Assembly: GCA_905221605.1 (NCBI GenBank)
Contig: CAJNDS010002401.1
Coordinates: 45,001 to 109,000, forward strand
Source: Symbiodinium natans
Taxonomy: Eukaryota > Sar > Dinophyceae > Suessiales > Symbiodiniaceae
Direction: 5' to 3'
Length of the DNA stretch: 64,000 nucleotides
Shown piece after piece: positions 63,092 to 64,000 of the stretch. Position 1 is the stretch's first letter. Every line of letters starts with the position of its first letter. A program made the position numbers and the translations under genes. Under the pieces are notes generated by a model that was not told where the DNA came from, did no database searches, and was given only the letters and a program-made list of their open reading frames with translations.

Positions 63092-63222
63092 TTTTGTGAG
63101 GGTTAACACTCCAAGTGAGGGGCTTGTTTTCCGAACTTAGGGTTTGAAGTTTAGGGTTAGGGTTTAGAGGTTTCGGATTAGGCCTCTCGCCGTGCGGTAG
63201 GAAGTTGGCGCCCCTTTCTTAC

Positions 63223-63449
63223 ATCAGCATGACACGCATGCATGCCTTCTAGGTCCGTACAGTGCGTTCGAAACTGTGAAATCATGTGGGGGTTCCGAAA
63301 TTAGGGGTAACCCTAAACCCTAGACCCGGAACCCTAAACCTTTATTATAAGGGAATCGTACTATTAGGGGTCCCGCATGTTCATAAAACCCCCATGTCCA
63401 AGCAAGTGCCCAGGTGCAGCAGCATGTCAGACAAGGCATCATCCATTTC
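63223..63449 (-). CDS. Two-exon gene fragment with element-bearing intron
   Basis: Exon 63449-63390 (EMDDALSDMLLHLGTCLDMG, after CCAGTCAG) ends GGG|GTTTTATG in phase 0. Exon 63273-63223 (FRTHCTDLEGMHACHAD) follows ATTTCACAG and ends GAT|GTAAGA. The 116-nt intron is almost entirely the inverted-repeat element 63283-63396. Another exon, 63600-63576 (RELQEDVEQ, GC donor), may precede. Confidence 0.72.
63283..63396. mobile_element. Introner-like element with internal telomere units
   Basis: CATGTGGGGGTTCCGAAATT ... ATGTTCATAAAACCCCCATG; contains CCCTAAACCCTAGACCCGGA, so a telomere-type motif is embedded. In gene sense the donor lies within one inverted repeat. Confidence 0.78.
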
Positions 63450-63874
63450 CTGACTGGGTTTAGGGTTTAGGGTTTACGGTTTAGGGTTTACGGTTTAGGG
63501 TTTAGGGTTTTGGCAGTGTGCCGAAGTTGAGTACACGTTCCAGGGGATAAACTCAAAAACCCTAAAGCCTGTTCAACATCTTCTTGAAGCTCGCGCCTCG
63601 CCAGGGTTGGGGTTTTTAGGGTCTAGGGTTATATTGAACAGGGGGCCGATCGTGGTTCCCAACCCTCTCCCCCTCCCCCCCTCTCCCGCCCTCCTCCCAC
63701 CACCCCCCGACCTCAATAATACCCCCCCCCCCCCCGCACCCAAACCCAAAGCAACCCTATACCCTACACTCTAAACCCCTAAGCCCTCAACCCTAAATTC
63801 GGCAACCCTAAGCAAACCCTTAAACTCTCAAACGCCCCAGCCTTGAAACCCTAAAACCTGCAACTCTAAACACG

Positions 63875-63992
63875 TACAGTAAACTCCAGAAAGTTGGAAC
63901 ATGGTTTAAGGATGGTTAGAGCCGGGATTCCCTTTAGTAACCCTTTTGGGGTATGAGACAATGATGTTCCAACTTTTGGGGGTTTTCTGTAA
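63875..63992. mobile_element. Inverted-repeat element, AAGTTGGAA family
   Basis: TACAGTAAACTCCAGAAAGT ... CAACTTTTGGGGGTTTTCTGTAA: about 27-bp imperfect inverted repeats extending beyond AAAGTTGGAACAT. Relative at 23631-23726. Confidence 0.85.
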
Positions 63993-64000
63993 GCCCACAG

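Overview
The window looks like nuclear DNA of a dinoflagellate. Nearly every few hundred bases carries telomere-type TTTAGGG (or CCCTAAA) repeats. Coding sequence is broken into exons of about 15-260 bases, and the inferred introns use GT, GC or GA donors with AG acceptors. Short inverted-repeat elements of about 60-150 bp (introner-like, non-autonomous transposons) are scattered throughout. No bacterial gene layout, rRNA, tRNA, CRISPR array or autonomous transposase was recognised. Everything was read by eye. Exons were accepted when an open frame with protein-like composition was bounded by plausible splice sites, and confidence was raised when reading phases of neighbouring exons agreed.

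The best gene is a 4-exon, minus-strand FkbM-type methyltransferase (37728-39577, predicted 492 residues). Its three introns are each one short inverted-repeat element flanked by a 4-bp direct repeat. The upstream repeat copy supplies the donor (GC, GT and GA respectively) and the end of the inverted repeat supplies the AG acceptor, so splicing restores the pre-insertion reading frame.

Downstream of it on the minus strand, from about 36.9 to 24.2 kb, lie long chains of phase-compatible exons (models 32183-34179 and 24242-29877, plus isolated exons) whose introns hold pure TTTAGGG arrays and short inverted-repeat elements. Other minus-strand models are at 6.7-7.6 kb (UBA domain), 9.5-11.4 kb (charged helical protein), 12.2-13.8 kb, 17.0-17.3 kb, 40-47.1 kb, 50.8-56.9 kb (one exon resembling a protein disulfide isomerase thioredoxin-like domain), 58.9-60.1 kb and 63.2-63.6 kb. 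Plus-strand exons occur at 0.4, 8.4, 14.2-15.1, 21.9-22.3, 47.2-50.0, 57.2-58.3 and 62.7-63.1 kb. GC-rich exons often look open on the opposite strand as well, so strand calls for isolated exons are uncertain.

The remainder is telomere-like repeat, microsatellite (a roughly 620-bp TAC/CTA array at 2.3-2.9 kb; GTC/TCG at 22.9-23.1 kb), poly-C/G tracts, a 247-bp tandem duplication at 20.2-20.7 kb, and unassigned sequence. The central observation is that telomere-type arrays and inverted-repeat elements both appear to function as, or inside, spliceosomal introns.
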